Positions 36,825 through 45,847 of a stretch of DNA of 64,000 nt are shown piece after piece. The stretch is taken from assembly GCF_038006045.1 (NCBI RefSeq), contig NZ_JBBOUK010000001.1:3017001-3081000 (forward strand). The letters run 5' to 3'. The notes under the pieces are model-generated. The model was not told the origin of the DNA and searched no databases. It saw nothing but the letters and a program-made list of their open reading frames with translations. Source of the stretch: Exiguobacterium sp. FSL W8-0210 (GTDB lineage: Bacteria > Bacillota > Bacilli > Exiguobacteriales > Exiguobacteriaceae). Position 1 is the stretch's first letter; each line of letters begins with the position of its first letter. Both the position numbers and the translations under genes were made by a program.

Positions 36825-37421
36825 TTAATGTCCGCCTTCCGTCCGATCGATATGGCGAATGTGTTTGAGATTGACCCCGATGATGATGACGGATAAGAGG
36901 ACGAAGCCACTTCCGACATAAAACGGTAGATTTGCGTTGAAGATTTCAGCCAATTTACCGGCCATGAATGGCGCAATGGCTGCCCCGAGAAAACGTAGGA
37001 AACTGTATGCCGCAGATGCTGTCGAACGTTCGACAGGTGCTGCATCCATGACAGCTGTCGTGATGAGCGTCCAGATGCTGTCAGCTTGTGAAGCAAAACC
37101 AGCAACGGTTGCGATGACGGCGATTCCGAGCATTAACGTTCCTTTTTGACCAATCCGTGATGAGATCGCGCCTGTAATCAACATCGCGAATGCCATGACG
37201 GCGTTATAACTTGTAAATAAGAGCGTTACTTCACTTTTTGATGCTTCTAAATTCTCGGCAATCGTCGGTAAGACGGGATTGACGAGCCCCATTCCCATGA
37301 ATGCTGTGATACTGGCGAAAAAGACTGCCCAGACAGCAACCGGTTGATGGAATAATCCATGTTTGCTTTCTGTTAATACCGTTTCCGGCTCAAGCGTCGT
37401 TGTTTTTTCAGCAAGTGCCAT
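36825..37421 (-). pseudogene. MFS transporter with an apparent internal deletion
   Basis: 198 residues in an open frame, but MFS exporters are about 400. Residues 1-116 look like TM1-TM3 with the motif-A-like loop GAISSRIGQKG. From TTAVMDAAPVERSTASAAYSFLRFLGAAIAPFMAGKLAE on it looks like the C-terminal helices (about TM10-12) of the same family, joined at SIWTLI-TTAVM. About 200 central residues seem missing in frame. RBS AGAAGGGA precedes ATG 37421. Second gene after the CBS gene, adjacent to the IS1182 right end (14 bp). A truncated but expressed five-helix protein cannot be excluded. Confidence 0.7.
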
Positions 37422-37447
37422 AGTGTCCCTTCTTTCTATTGAATGTG

Positions 37448-37903
37448 TTACATGAACTGTTTAAACGAATGGCGGATGACGTCGCCTCGACTAATGATCC
37501 CAACAAGACGTCCTGCTTTCAGAATCGGAAGCTTTTTAATCCGTTTTGCGCCGAGCGTTGCTGCAATCTCTTCCATTTCTGTGTCAGCGTCCGCAGTTAC
37601 GACTTTCCGGCGTGCCAGTTCCATGACAGGTCGATTCAAAATATGACGAATCCGATCTTCATAATCTTCTTCGTCTCCTTTGATGACATCTACATATAAG
37701 AATGTATCGACGATGATGTCCTTGTGTTTTCCGATCGCGCGCATGATATCTCCGTCACTGATATACCCGACTACCTCTTGCTCAGCATTAATGACAGGTA
37801 CGCCGCTAATACCAGATTGAATGAATCGTTCGATGACCGTCCGAATCAGATCTGTATCGTTTACTGTGATGACCTCTTGTTTCATCGACTCATAAGCTTT
37901 CAT
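37448..37903 (-). CDS. Tandem CBS-domain protein
   Basis: 151 residues from ATG 37903, with AAAGGAGA upstream. Two CBS motifs: VITVNDTDLIRTVIERFIQSGISGVPVINAEQEVVGYISDGDIM and VVTADADTEMEEIAATLGAKRIKKLPILKAGRLVGIISRGDVI. CBS pairs bind adenine nucleotides and regulate partner proteins; no enzymatic domain is attached. It starts the operon with the MFS gene and is divergent from the MarR gene, whose two palindromic operators cover the shared promoter. Confidence 0.88.
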   Translation of the reverse strand: MKAYESMKQEVITVNDTDLIRTVIERFIQSGISGVPVINAEQEVVGYISDGDIMRAIGKHKDIIVDTFLYVDVIKGDEEDYEDRIRHILNRPVMELARRKVVTADADTEMEEIAATLGAKRIKKLPILKAGRLVGIISRGDVIRHSFKQFM

Positions 37904-37942
37904 CTGAATTCTCCTTTGTCGTTCATTTCTCATATGAAAAAG

Positions 37943-37986
37943 TTGTATGATACAATTAAAAGAACAAAAATGATTGTATAATACAA
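37943..37986. promoter_or_regulatory. Two MarR-type operators between CBS-MFS and marR
   Basis: TTGTATGATACAA at 37943-37955 and TTGTATAATACAA at 37974-37986. Both are perfect 13-mer palindromes TTGTATNATACAA, centres 31 bp apart (about three helical turns). They lie between divergent transcription units, one of which encodes a MarR protein. Confidence 0.78.
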
Positions 37987-38026
37987 CTACAACTCTGTCA
38001 AGCCTCCTGCTTTTCGCATTGACAGC

Positions 38027-38035
38027 TTATCCACA
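38027..38035 (+). promoter_or_regulatory. Single perfect DnaA box
   Basis: TTATCCACA in the leader of the MarR gene, 51 bp before its start. A lone box may be chance; noted because the three-box cluster occurs at 4.7 kb. Confidence 0.35.
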
Positions 38036-38085
38036 TTGGGTAATCATGAGGGACAGAGAGATTTTTTTGAAAGGGGAGATACCCG

Positions 38086-38508
38086 ATGTCTCAACAATCA
38101 CTCGAAACCATTGAACTCGAGTTAGCGATCCTGATCCGGCGCTTGACGACAGCGACGGCAGACAATCGTAATTTGGATCGTGCTTCCTACCTCTTACTGC
38201 GACAACTAGCGGATTCCGGCAACGTCGGTGTCAAAACACTTGCCCGTGAACTCCAGCTTGATGTCTCGACCGTCAGTCGCCAAGCTGCAGCGCTCGATCA
38301 AAAGCAACTCGTGGAAAAAGTAAAAGATCCGACAGATGGTCGTGCCTTCTTCTATCATATTACGGATAAAGGACAAGAAGAGCTCACGATTTACCGGACA
38401 GCACGTCTCGCGAGCATCGAACGTCTCCTGACGGATTGGCCATCGGACGATGCTGAAGATTTTGGACGTCTGTTGCAACAATTCAACCGTGCCTTGCGCG
38501 AGCGTTAA
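38086..38508 (+). CDS. MarR-family transcriptional regulator
   Basis: 140 residues, RBS AAAGGGGAG. Winged helix: VGVKTLARELQLDVSTVSRQAAALDQKQLVEKVKDPTDGRAFFYHITDKGQEEL, with the conserved DPTDGR wing. It probably represses itself and the divergent CBS-MFS operon through the two TTGTATNATACAA sites. Inducer unknown; such pairs commonly respond to drugs or phenolic compounds. Followed by a strong hairpin. Confidence 0.92.
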   Translation: MSQQSLETIELELAILIRRLTTATADNRNLDRASYLLLRQLADSGNVGVKTLARELQLDVSTVSRQAAALDQKQLVEKVKDPTDGRAFFYHITDKGQEELTIYRTARLASIERLLTDWPSDDAEDFGRLLQQFNRALRER

Positions 38509-38530
38509 CGAAATTACACCATTTATAGGA

Positions 38531-38567
38531 ACGGAGGCGAAATCAATCGATTTCGCCTCCGTTTTTT
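38531..38567 (+). terminator. Terminator after marR
   Basis: 14-bp perfect stem (38531-38544 / 38549-38562), AATC loop, T6 tail. Confidence 0.92.
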
Positions 38568-38576
38568 CGTCATTAT

Positions 38577-39512
38577 TCATGATGTATGAGTAACCTGACA
38601 AACTGAACGAATTTGTGCGATGTGTTCGGGTGACGTTCGGCAACAACCACCGATCAATCGTGCCCCTGCCTCATACCATGTCTTCGCGACGGTTTGGAAC
38701 GATGTACACTGATTCGTACCTGACCACGTTTTTGCGACCGGATCATAGACCTCACCGGAGTTTGGATAGACGATGATTGGCACATCCGTCAACGCCTTGA
38801 GGTGACGGATAAAGTCGGTCGCGTAAGATGCCGGAAAACAATTTGCACCGATTGCTGCGAGCTGTGGATGTTGCCCAATTGTCTCGATGCACGTCGCAAG
38901 TGCCGTTCCTTCACTAATGTGCGTCGCATCTTGAAGCGAAAACGTCAGCCAAGCGGACACTTCCGGATACGTTTCGAGAATCCGGAACAACACGACAGCT
39001 TCCTCGAGCGACGGAATCGTCTCGAATGCTAGCAGATCAGCCCCCGCTTCAATCAACGCTTCGATCCGTGGCCTGTGGAAGGCTTCTAGCACATCCACTG
39101 ACACCCCATAATGACCGCGATACTCAGAACCATCTGCTAAGTAGGCACCATAAGGACCCACTGATCCCGCGATCAATGCGTCACTCTTCCCGATACGCGT
39201 GCGTGCGCTTTGCGCCAAGGTGACCGTTTGTCGAATCAGCGCCTGTGCTTCCTCTGTCGTGATATGACGTTGCTTGAAGCCTTCGATACTTGCTTGATAG
39301 CTTGAAGTGATGGCGACATCAGAACCTATTTCAAAGTAATCACGATGGACACGCTCGATCTGTTCCGGTGCTTCGATCAAGAGACGTGCTGACCAAAGCG
39401 GGTCGTTCAGATCGAATCCCTTCTGTTCAAGTTCGGTTGCAAGGGCACCATCTAAAATGAGAAAGGGAACTTCCTGTAATCGTTGATCAACTGGATTTTT
39501 GATTCGGTACAT
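38577..39512 (-). CDS. mmuM: Homocysteine S-methyltransferase
   Basis: 311 residues from ATG 39512, with CGGAGTG upstream, overlapping the end of mmuP by 26 bp. [26 protein letters not shown] at the N-terminus, [18 protein letters not shown], and zinc ligands in GANCFP and [15 protein letters not shown]. It transfers a methyl group from S-methylmethionine (or S-adenosylmethionine) to homocysteine, giving methionine. Second gene of the SAM-riboswitch operon with the cognate permease. Confidence 0.94.
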   Translation of the reverse strand: MYRIKNPVDQRLQEVPFLILDGALATELEQKGFDLNDPLWSARLLIEAPEQIERVHRDYFEIGSDVAITSSYQASIEGFKQRHITTEEAQALIRQTVTLAQSARTRIGKSDALIAGSVGPYGAYLADGSEYRGHYGVSVDVLEAFHRPRIEALIEAGADLLAFETIPSLEEAVVLFRILETYPEVSAWLTFSLQDATHISEGTALATCIETIGQHPQLAAIGANCFPASYATDFIRHLKALTDVPIIVYPNSGEVYDPVAKTWSGTNQCTSFQTVAKTWYEAGARLIGGCCRTSPEHIAQIRSVCQVTHTS

Positions 39513-40890
39513 CTTCAACACTCCGTTTCTGAGAAGAATTCGTGAACGCATGAACGACATAACAGATCACGATGAATGGAATACCACAGTACAAGGCAAT
39601 TCGTTGTGTCGGATCAAATCCGATACCAATCAGAGAAATCAAACAAACGACGAAAGCGGCGATCGGTACGAATGGAAAGAGTGGTGTGCGATAGACCAAT
39701 TCGTCGACCGTATGCCCTTCACGAAGAAATTTCTTCCGGAAGCGATACTGGGCCACACTGATACTCATCCAAACGACGACGACAGCAAGACCGGAAATCG
39801 AGACGAGCGCGATATAGACACTCCCTGCTGCATAGATGCTAGACAGCAAGGCAAGTCCTCCGCCAAGCATGCTGAATAATACGGCTCGAAGTGGAACCCC
39901 ACTTGGCGTCACCTGGGCGAAGAAGCGTGGAATCATGCGTTCGTTCGCAAGCGACCAGAGCATCCGAGAGGCGGCGTAAAGTCCAGAATTCGCTGCCGAC
40001 AAGATCGCTGTCAAAATGACGAAGTTCATCACGTCTGCTGCGTAGGGAATTCCGATTCGTTCGAACACGGCGACGAACGGATTTTCGAGTACACCTTTCC
40101 CATCCGTTGGCAATAAGACGGCTAATACGATGATCGTACCGACGAAGAAGAGGACGAGTCGCAAAATCGTCGTTCGGATCGCAAGCGGAATCGTCCGTTT
40201 CGGATCGACTGCTTCACCCGCCGCGACACCGATTAGTTCCGTTCCCGAGTAAGCAAAGTTCACGGCAAGCATCGTCATGAAGATGACGAAAGCGCCATTT
40301 GGAAACAACCCGCCTTCGGTTAACGAAGAAAAGAATGGAGCCGGGCTACCATCTTGCAGTGGAATAAAGCCGACGATCGCTCCCGCACCGAGTAAAATGA
40401 AAGCAATGATTGTCACGACCTTAATGGCGGAAAACCAAAACTCGACTTCAGCGAACACGCGAACCTTCAAGACGTTGATACCAAGGATCATCGCAGCGAA
40501 CAATGCGCTGAACACCCATACAGGAATCGACGGGAACCAACGTTGCATTAAAATGCCTGCTGCCGTGAATTCTGAACCAAGGGCGACCGTCCATGTCAGC
40601 CAGTAGAGCCAGGCCACTGTATAACCGGTGCCGGGTCCGATGTACTTCGTTGCGTACTTATGGAATGATCCGGTTTCCGGCATGTGCACGGCGAGTTCAC
40701 CGAGACTTAACATGACTAAGTAAACGACGACGGCCCCAATCAAATACGATAAAATCGTTCCGACACGTCCTGCTTGTTCCAACGTATAACCTGTACTTAA
40801 AAATAATCCGGTTCCAATGACACCACCTAACGACAGCATGATCAGATGACGTGATTCCATCTTGCGTCGAAATGCTCCGCTCGTTTTCAT
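39487..40890 (-). CDS. mmuP: S-methylmethionine permease
   Basis: 467 residues, APC-superfamily amino acid permease with 12 helices. [55 protein letters not shown], and [33 protein letters not shown] agree closely with E. coli MmuP from memory. RBS AAGGAGG. It imports plant-derived S-methylmethionine, which MmuM (next gene, overlapping) converts to methionine. Preceded by a SAM-I riboswitch with terminator. Confidence 0.93.
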   Translation of the reverse strand: MKTSGAFRRKMESRHLIMLSLGGVIGTGLFLSTGYTLEQAGRVGTILSYLIGAVVVYLVMLSLGELAVHMPETGSFHKYATKYIGPGTGYTVAWLYWLTWTVALGSEFTAAGILMQRWFPSIPVWVFSALFAAMILGINVLKVRVFAEVEFWFSAIKVVTIIAFILLGAGAIVGFIPLQDGSPAPFFSSLTEGGLFPNGAFVIFMTMLAVNFAYSGTELIGVAAGEAVDPKRTIPLAIRTTILRLVLFFVGTIIVLAVLLPTDGKGVLENPFVAVFERIGIPYAADVMNFVILTAILSAANSGLYAASRMLWSLANERMIPRFFAQVTPSGVPLRAVLFSMLGGGLALLSSIYAAGSVYIALVSISGLAVVVVWMSISVAQYRFRKKFLREGHTVDELVYRTPLFPFVPIAAFVVCLISLIGIGFDPTQRIALYCGIPFIVICYVVHAFTNSSQKRSVEDVPNQKSS

Positions 40891-40924
40891 GAATCCATTT
40901 CCTCCTTATTCCACCTATTTCAAA

Positions 40925-40950
40925 CAAAAAACGCATCCTCACGGATGCGT
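40925..40950 (-). terminator. Expression-platform terminator of mmuPM riboswitch
   Basis: Stem ACGCATCC / GGATGCGT (40931-40950) followed on the minus strand by U6. Confidence 0.88.
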
Positions 40951-40969
40951 CGGTCGACAATTCGGAAAT

Positions 40970-41067
40970 CTTATCGATCGGGTGCAGCACCCGCAGGAAT
41001 TAGCACAGTATCTTTCGACCTGTTGCTGAGGTTTCATAGGGCCAGTCCCTCCACCTCTCTGGATAAG
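40970..41067 (-). promoter_or_regulatory. SAM-I (S-box) riboswitch upstream of mmuPM
   Basis: Minus-strand blocks: CTTATCCAGAGAGGTGGAGG, GACTGGCCC, ATGAAACCTCAGCAAC, GTGCTAATTCC, closing GATAAG. P1 CTTATC/GATAAG and all S-box cores are present. It should reduce mmuPM transcription when SAM is high. Confidence 0.96.
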
Positions 41068-41105
41068 TATGTAATTGTTCCTAACCATATCAGAATGCAG
41101 ATAAT

Positions 41106-42023
41106 TCAGTCAACAGGCATTTCCCGATTTTTTTGATAGATCCATAAATTAGATTCAATCAGTTGAAGATGACGTGAAGAGCGTGTTTCGAGCAAAGTAC
41201 TAAAGAAATGTTTCACTTCGACGGGCTGACCCTTTTCCATGTCCCGTAACATCGATGATTTCATCGTGTCTTCCATTGCATGCATCTGCTTCAGCAAGAC
41301 CGCTTCTACATCGTCATTAAAGACTGCGCCTTGTTCTTCCATCGCTCGCTTCGCTTCCTTCATGACGTCTTGAATCATCTGATGACCAATTGGGTCCTTG
41401 CGAATTGGACCGATGGCAGAGCGAAATAGTGTCGTCACGCCCGCAAATGTCGAAATGAAGAGGTACTTTTGCCACATGTCATCCATGATATGCATCGAGT
41501 ACGCCATCGGTGCCTTCGCTTTCGCAAAACGTGTTGCAATCTCCTCTAAACGCGCTGTTGGTTTACCGGTTCGTGAACCAAACAATAGCCGATGCGACGA
41601 GCTTGTCTGTACAATACGCCCTTCTGCATCAAGCGTCGATTCAATGAAGCAAAGTCCGCCCAGTACTCGATCTTCTCCGAAGACTTCTGTTAACCGTCGT
41701 ATATGCTGCATGCCGTTCAACAAAGGAATGATGTACGTCTCGCTCGAAACAAATGGCGCAAGATCCTGTAGGACATCATCCAAGTGATAGGCTTTCGTCG
41801 AAAGTAAGACGACATCAAATGTGTGATTCAGTCGCATGTCTCGTGTCACTAACTGAGGCGTGATCATAACATCACCATGAGGACTAGTGATCTGTAACCC
41901 TGTCTTTTGTAATTGTTCATAGCGCTTCGGACGAACAAGGAATGTCACCTGTTCCCCTTGCTCAGCAAGACGTCCCCCGAAATAACCTCCAACTGCTCCG
42001 GCACCTACGACTAAAACATGCAT
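41106..42023 (-). CDS. panE: 2-dehydropantoate 2-reductase (ketopantoate reductase)
   Basis: 305 residues from ATG 42023: AAGGAGG lies 8 nt upstream, while the first ATG at 42029 is only 2 nt from it. The N-terminal NADP motif is LVVGAGAVGGYFGGRLA. LLSTKAYHLDDVL, LLNGMQHIRRL and the C-terminal SSMLRDMEKGQPVEV match ApbA/PanE proteins; the catalytic Lys is in WQKYLFI. It reduces ketopantoate to pantoate in coenzyme A synthesis. Some paralogues use other 2-oxoacids, and no panBCD genes are adjacent. Confidence 0.82.
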   Translation of the reverse strand: MHVLVVGAGAVGGYFGGRLAEQGEQVTFLVRPKRYEQLQKTGLQITSPHGDVMITPQLVTRDMRLNHTFDVVLLSTKAYHLDDVLQDLAPFVSSETYIIPLLNGMQHIRRLTEVFGEDRVLGGLCFIESTLDAEGRIVQTSSSHRLLFGSRTGKPTARLEEIATRFAKAKAPMAYSMHIMDDMWQKYLFISTFAGVTTLFRSAIGPIRKDPIGHQMIQDVMKEAKRAMEEQGAVFNDDVEAVLLKQMHAMEDTMKSSMLRDMEKGQPVEVKHFFSTLLETRSSRHLQLIESNLWIYQKNREMPVD

Positions 42024-42126
42024 ATGCATTACCTCCTTTTTAACTAATCGATTCGTTACTTACTCCTTCACCCTAACATATCGGAAACCATTTTCCTGAT
42101 TCCTGCTTGAATCACTAAAATGTAAG

Positions 42127-42140
42127 TTAAGCGTTTGCAT
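42127..42140 (+). promoter_or_regulatory. Candidate cre site (CcpA) overlapping the gnt -35
   Basis: GTTAAGCGTTTGCA matches 11 of 14 positions of the cre consensus (TGWAANCGNTNWCA), and overlaps the -35 box. Catabolite repression of gnt operons is established in Bacillus; here it is inferred. Confidence 0.5.
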
Positions 42141-42179
42141 TTTAGAAAAAAACGTTTATACTAACTTGTATACAAGTAT
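42135..42179 (+). promoter_or_regulatory. gnt promoter and GntR operator
   Basis: -35 TTGCAT (42135-42140), 16-bp spacer, -10 TATACT (42157-42162). The palindrome ACTTGTATACAAGT (42164-42177) is the core of the Bacillus GntR operator ATACTTGTATACAAGTAT and lies just downstream of -10, over the start point. Confidence 0.88.
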
Positions 42180-42205
42180 ACTCACTTTAGAAATCAGGTG
42201 ATTCC

Positions 42206-42922
42206 ATGTCAGAACTGTTATACCCCTTGAAGTGGTTAGCAAAAGCTTCCGCTGGAGATCGTGTCGCACACGAGCTACGGATGCGCATCATTTCAGGAAA
42301 GATTGAAAGCGGTACCATTTTATCCGAAAACAAATTAGCCTCTGATTTTTCAGTCAGTCGCTCGCCCGTCCGTGATGCGTTAAAGGTCCTTGCATCCGAA
42401 CAATTGATTCGTCTCGAACGAATGGGAGCGGTCGTCGTCGGTTTGTCTGAGCGCGACATTCAGGAAATCTATGATGTCCGGCTACTCATTGAAACGTTCG
42501 TCTTCGAACGACTCGTCAAAATCGAACGGGCAGAACTCGTCCGTGAACTCAGTAAAATTCTCGAAATGATGAAAGTTGCTATCAAATACAAGGATGCCGA
42601 TGAATTCTCCTTCCAGGACGTACTGTTTCATGAAACGATCATCCGCTCGATCGATCATGGGTATGTCAGCATGATTTGGCAAAATCTCAAACCAGTCATG
42701 GAAAGTTTCATCCTCCTATCAATGCGGGTACGATTCGAGGAAGACATCGAAGACTTTGAACGCATCCTCGCGAACCATGCCTTGTATATCGAAGCGATCG
42801 AGACAGGAGATCGTGAACGGATGGTTGCTTCCTTACATCAGAACTTTGATGATGTTCAGGAAGTCGAAGATCTCTGGAAAACGCAACAAATGATGTCGAA
42901 AGGAGTCGATTCACATGACTGA
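42206..42922 (+). CDS. gntR: GntR-family repressor of gluconate operon
   Basis: 238 residues. N-terminal winged helix GTILSENKLASDFSVSRSPVRDALKVLASEQLIRLERMGAVVV, then an all-helical FCD ligand domain. It is the first gene of an operon identical in order to Bacillus gntRKPZ, with the matching operator upstream, so it is autoregulated and released by gluconate (established for B. subtilis, inferred here). Its end overlaps gntK by 8 bp. Confidence 0.93.
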   Translation: MSELLYPLKWLAKASAGDRVAHELRMRIISGKIESGTILSENKLASDFSVSRSPVRDALKVLASEQLIRLERMGAVVVGLSERDIQEIYDVRLLIETFVFERLVKIERAELVRELSKILEMMKVAIKYKDADEFSFQDVLFHETIIRSIDHGYVSMIWQNLKPVMESFILLSMRVRFEEDIEDFERILANHALYIEAIETGDRERMVASLHQNFDDVQEVEDLWKTQQMMSKGVDSHD

Positions 42923-44456
42923 ATACATGTTAGGCGTCGATATCGGAACGACGAGTACGAAAGCAGTCTTATTTACGACAAAAGGAGAGGTCATCGGACA
43001 AACGAACGTCGGTTACCCACTCCACACACCGAACCGTTCGACGGCGGAACAGGATCCGGAAGAAATTTTTGATGCCGTACTCGAATCCATCCGATTGATC
43101 ACAAAACGTCATCCGAGCATGCCACCGAAGTTCGTCGCGTTCAGTAGTGCCATGCACAGTTTGATTGCGATGGACGCACAACATCAACCGTTGACTGCCT
43201 GCATCACATGGGCGGACAGTCGGAGTGAAGCATGGTCGAACAAGATTAAGGAACAATATGGTCTCTCGATCTATCACCGGACCGGGACACCGATTCATCC
43301 GATGTCACCGCTTAGCAAAATCAGTTGGCTCGTCGAAGATCGTCCGGAGCTCCACGCTCAAACGAAAAAGTATGTCGGGATCAAGGAGTTCGTGTTCCAA
43401 AGACTGTTCGGAACATATGTCATCGACCACTCTCTCGCTTCAGCAACTGGTCTCTTTAATATTCATGAATTAGGTTGGGATACGGGCGCACTGCATGTCG
43501 CGGGTATCGATGCAAGCTATTTATCGGAACCCGTACCGACAACGACGTCATGTACCGGACTTAATACTGATTACGCACGACAAATGGGACTATCCGTCGA
43601 TACGCCGTTCTTAGTCGGTGCCAGTGATGGTGTCCTCTCCAATTTAGGTGTCAACGCGATTCGCAAAGGGGAAATCGCGATCACGATCGGAACGAGCGGT
43701 GCCATCCGAACGATCATTAATCGTCCACAGACCGATGAAAAAGGACGAACGTTCTGTTACGCACTGACCGAGGACCACTGGGTCATCGGCGGCCCCGTCA
43801 ATAACGGAGGAATGGTCTTACGGTGGATTCGTGACGAACTCGCTTCAGCAGAAGTCGAGACAGCAAAACGCCTCGGCATCGATCCGTATGCTGTCCTGAC
43901 GAAGATTGCCGAACGCGTCCGCCCAGGATCCGACGGATTATTGTTCCACCCTTACCTGTCCGGTGAACGAGCGCCGCTCTGGAATCCGGATGTCAGCGGT
44001 TCGTTCTTCGGTTTAACGCTTTCGCATAAAAAAGAGCATATGATCCGGGCAGCACTAGAAGGCGTCATCTACAATCTTTATACCGTCTTCCTCGCACTCG
44101 TCGAGTGTATGGACGGTCCTGTGACACGGATTCAGGCAACGGGTGGGTTTGCCCGGTCCGAAGTCTGGCGCCAAATGATGGCGGACATCTTTGAATCGGA
44201 AGTCGTCATTCCGGAAAGTTTTGAAAGTTCATGTCTCGGTGCTTGTATTCTCGGATTGTATGCGACGGGGGAAGTCGATTCGTTCGAAATCGTCTCCGAG
44301 ATGATCGGGGAAACGCATCGTCATGTACCAAATGAAGAAGCGATGCATGAATATCGTCAGCTCTTACCAATTTTCATTAGCTTGGCTCGAACATTGTCTG
44401 AGGATCATAAACGAATCGCTACGTATCAACGGAGCTTGATTCAAGAAGAAAACTAA
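42915..44456 (+). CDS. gntK: Gluconokinase (FGGY family)
   Basis: 513 residues. FGGY-kinase signatures: MLGVDIGTTSTKAVLF (phosphate-1), FVAFSSAMHSLIAMD, TWADSRS, VGASDGVLSNLG, AITIGTSGAIR, and ATGGFARSEVWRQMMADIF (adenosine site). It phosphorylates D-gluconate to 6-phosphogluconate with ATP, feeding gntZ. RBS (AAAGGAG) is within gntR and the genes overlap, indicating coupling. Confidence 0.95.
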   Translation: MTEYMLGVDIGTTSTKAVLFTTKGEVIGQTNVGYPLHTPNRSTAEQDPEEIFDAVLESIRLITKRHPSMPPKFVAFSSAMHSLIAMDAQHQPLTACITWADSRSEAWSNKIKEQYGLSIYHRTGTPIHPMSPLSKISWLVEDRPELHAQTKKYVGIKEFVFQRLFGTYVIDHSLASATGLFNIHELGWDTGALHVAGIDASYLSEPVPTTTSCTGLNTDYARQMGLSVDTPFLVGASDGVLSNLGVNAIRKGEIAITIGTSGAIRTIINRPQTDEKGRTFCYALTEDHWVIGGPVNNGGMVLRWIRDELASAEVETAKRLGIDPYAVLTKIAERVRPGSDGLLFHPYLSGERAPLWNPDVSGSFFGLTLSHKKEHMIRAALEGVIYNLYTVFLALVECMDGPVTRIQATGGFARSEVWRQMMADIFESEVVIPESFESSCLGACILGLYATGEVDSFEIVSEMIGETHRHVPNEEAMHEYRQLLPIFISLARTLSEDHKRIATYQRSLIQEEN

Positions 44457-44480
44457 CTTAATCTTTTGGGGGAAGTCATC

Positions 44481-45827
44481 ATGCCTTTAGTCATCGTAGG
44501 AATTGGGATCGTCGCGTTGCTCGTTCTCATCATGGGGTTGAAATTAAATACGTTCGTCTCACTCATCATCGTTTCCTTTGGCGTTGCACTACTACTCGGC
44601 ATGCCGCTCGATCAGATCGTCAAAACGATCGAAGCTGGTATCGGAGGAACGCTTGGTCACTTGGCACTGATCTTTGGTCTTGGTGCCATGCTTGGAAAGC
44701 TGATCGCTGACGCCGGGGGGGCGCAGCGAATCGCCATGACGCTTGTCGCTCGATTCGGGGAAAAGAACATCCAGTGGGCAGTCGTCGTCGCTTCATTCAT
44801 CATCGGGATCGCCCTCTTCTTCGAAGTCGGACTCGTCCTGTTGATTCCAATCGTCTTTGCGATTTCACGTCAGCTCCGCGTCTCGATCCTGTATCTCGGG
44901 ATCCCGATGGTCGCAGCCCTGTCTGTCACGCACGGCTTCTTACCACCTCACCCGGGTCCGACCGTCATCGCTGGGGAATATAAAGCCAATATCGGGGAAG
45001 TCTTATTGTATGGTTTCATCGTTGCTGTTCCGACGGTCATCATTGCCGGTCCTATCTTTACGAAAATCGCCAAACGACTCGTTCCTGAATCGTTTACACG
45101 GACAGGAAATATCGCGTCACTCGGGGAACAAAAAGAATTTGATTTAGACGAGACACCAGGCTTCGGCATCAGTGTCTTCACGGCGATGCTACCGGTTCTT
45201 TTGATGTCGGTCGCAACGATCTTCACGCTCTTACAAGAAACACTCGGTTGGGGTGAAAATAGTGTCATCTCGGCGATTGAATTCATCGGGAACGCTTCAA
45301 CGGCGATGTTGATTTCATTACTCGTCGCGGTCTACACGATGGGGATCGCGCGTCAGATTCCGATGCAAACGGTCATGGAATCTTGTACGACGGCGATTGC
45401 TCAAATCGGGATGATGCTATTGATCATCGGCGGTGGCGGTGCCTTCAAACAAGTCTTGATTGACGGTGGTGTTGGGACGTTCGTCGCACAATTATTTGAA
45501 GGATCAGCGTTATCTCCGATTCTACTCGCTTGGTTGATCGCTGCGATTCTCCGGATCTCACTCGGTTCCGCGACAGTCGCTGCTTTATCAACGGCAGGTC
45601 TCGTCATTCCGTTACTGGAGCAATCCGACGTCAACTTAGCGCTCGTCGTTCTCGCGACTGGTGCAGGTAGTCTGATCGCTTCACACGTCAATGATGCAGG
45701 ATTCTGGATGTTTAAAGAGTATTTCGGATTATCATTAAAAGAAACGTTTGCGACATGGACTGTGCTTGAGACGATCATTTCCGTTTGTGGACTTGGGTTC
45801 GTTCTTCTCCTCAGCCTCGTCGTCTAA
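44481..45827 (+). CDS. gntP: Gluconate permease (GntP family)
   Basis: 448 residues from ATG 44481 (GGGGGAAG upstream). Twelve to fourteen helices. HLALIFGLGAMLGKLIADAGGAQRIA, LGIPMVAALSVTHGFLPPHPGPTVIA and VLATGAGSLIASHVNDAGFWMFKEYF are diagnostic of the GntP family. It imports gluconate by proton symport. Third gene of the gnt operon, 24 bp after gntK. Confidence 0.95.
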   Translation: MPLVIVGIGIVALLVLIMGLKLNTFVSLIIVSFGVALLLGMPLDQIVKTIEAGIGGTLGHLALIFGLGAMLGKLIADAGGAQRIAMTLVARFGEKNIQWAVVVASFIIGIALFFEVGLVLLIPIVFAISRQLRVSILYLGIPMVAALSVTHGFLPPHPGPTVIAGEYKANIGEVLLYGFIVAVPTVIIAGPIFTKIAKRLVPESFTRTGNIASLGEQKEFDLDETPGFGISVFTAMLPVLLMSVATIFTLLQETLGWGENSVISAIEFIGNASTAMLISLLVAVYTMGIARQIPMQTVMESCTTAIAQIGMMLLIIGGGGAFKQVLIDGGVGTFVAQLFEGSALSPILLAWLIAAILRISLGSATVAALSTAGLVIPLLEQSDVNLALVVLATGAGSLIASHVNDAGFWMFKEYFGLSLKETFATWTVLETIISVCGLGFVLLLSLVV

Positions 45828-45847
45828 GAAAAGGAGTCGTTCTACTT

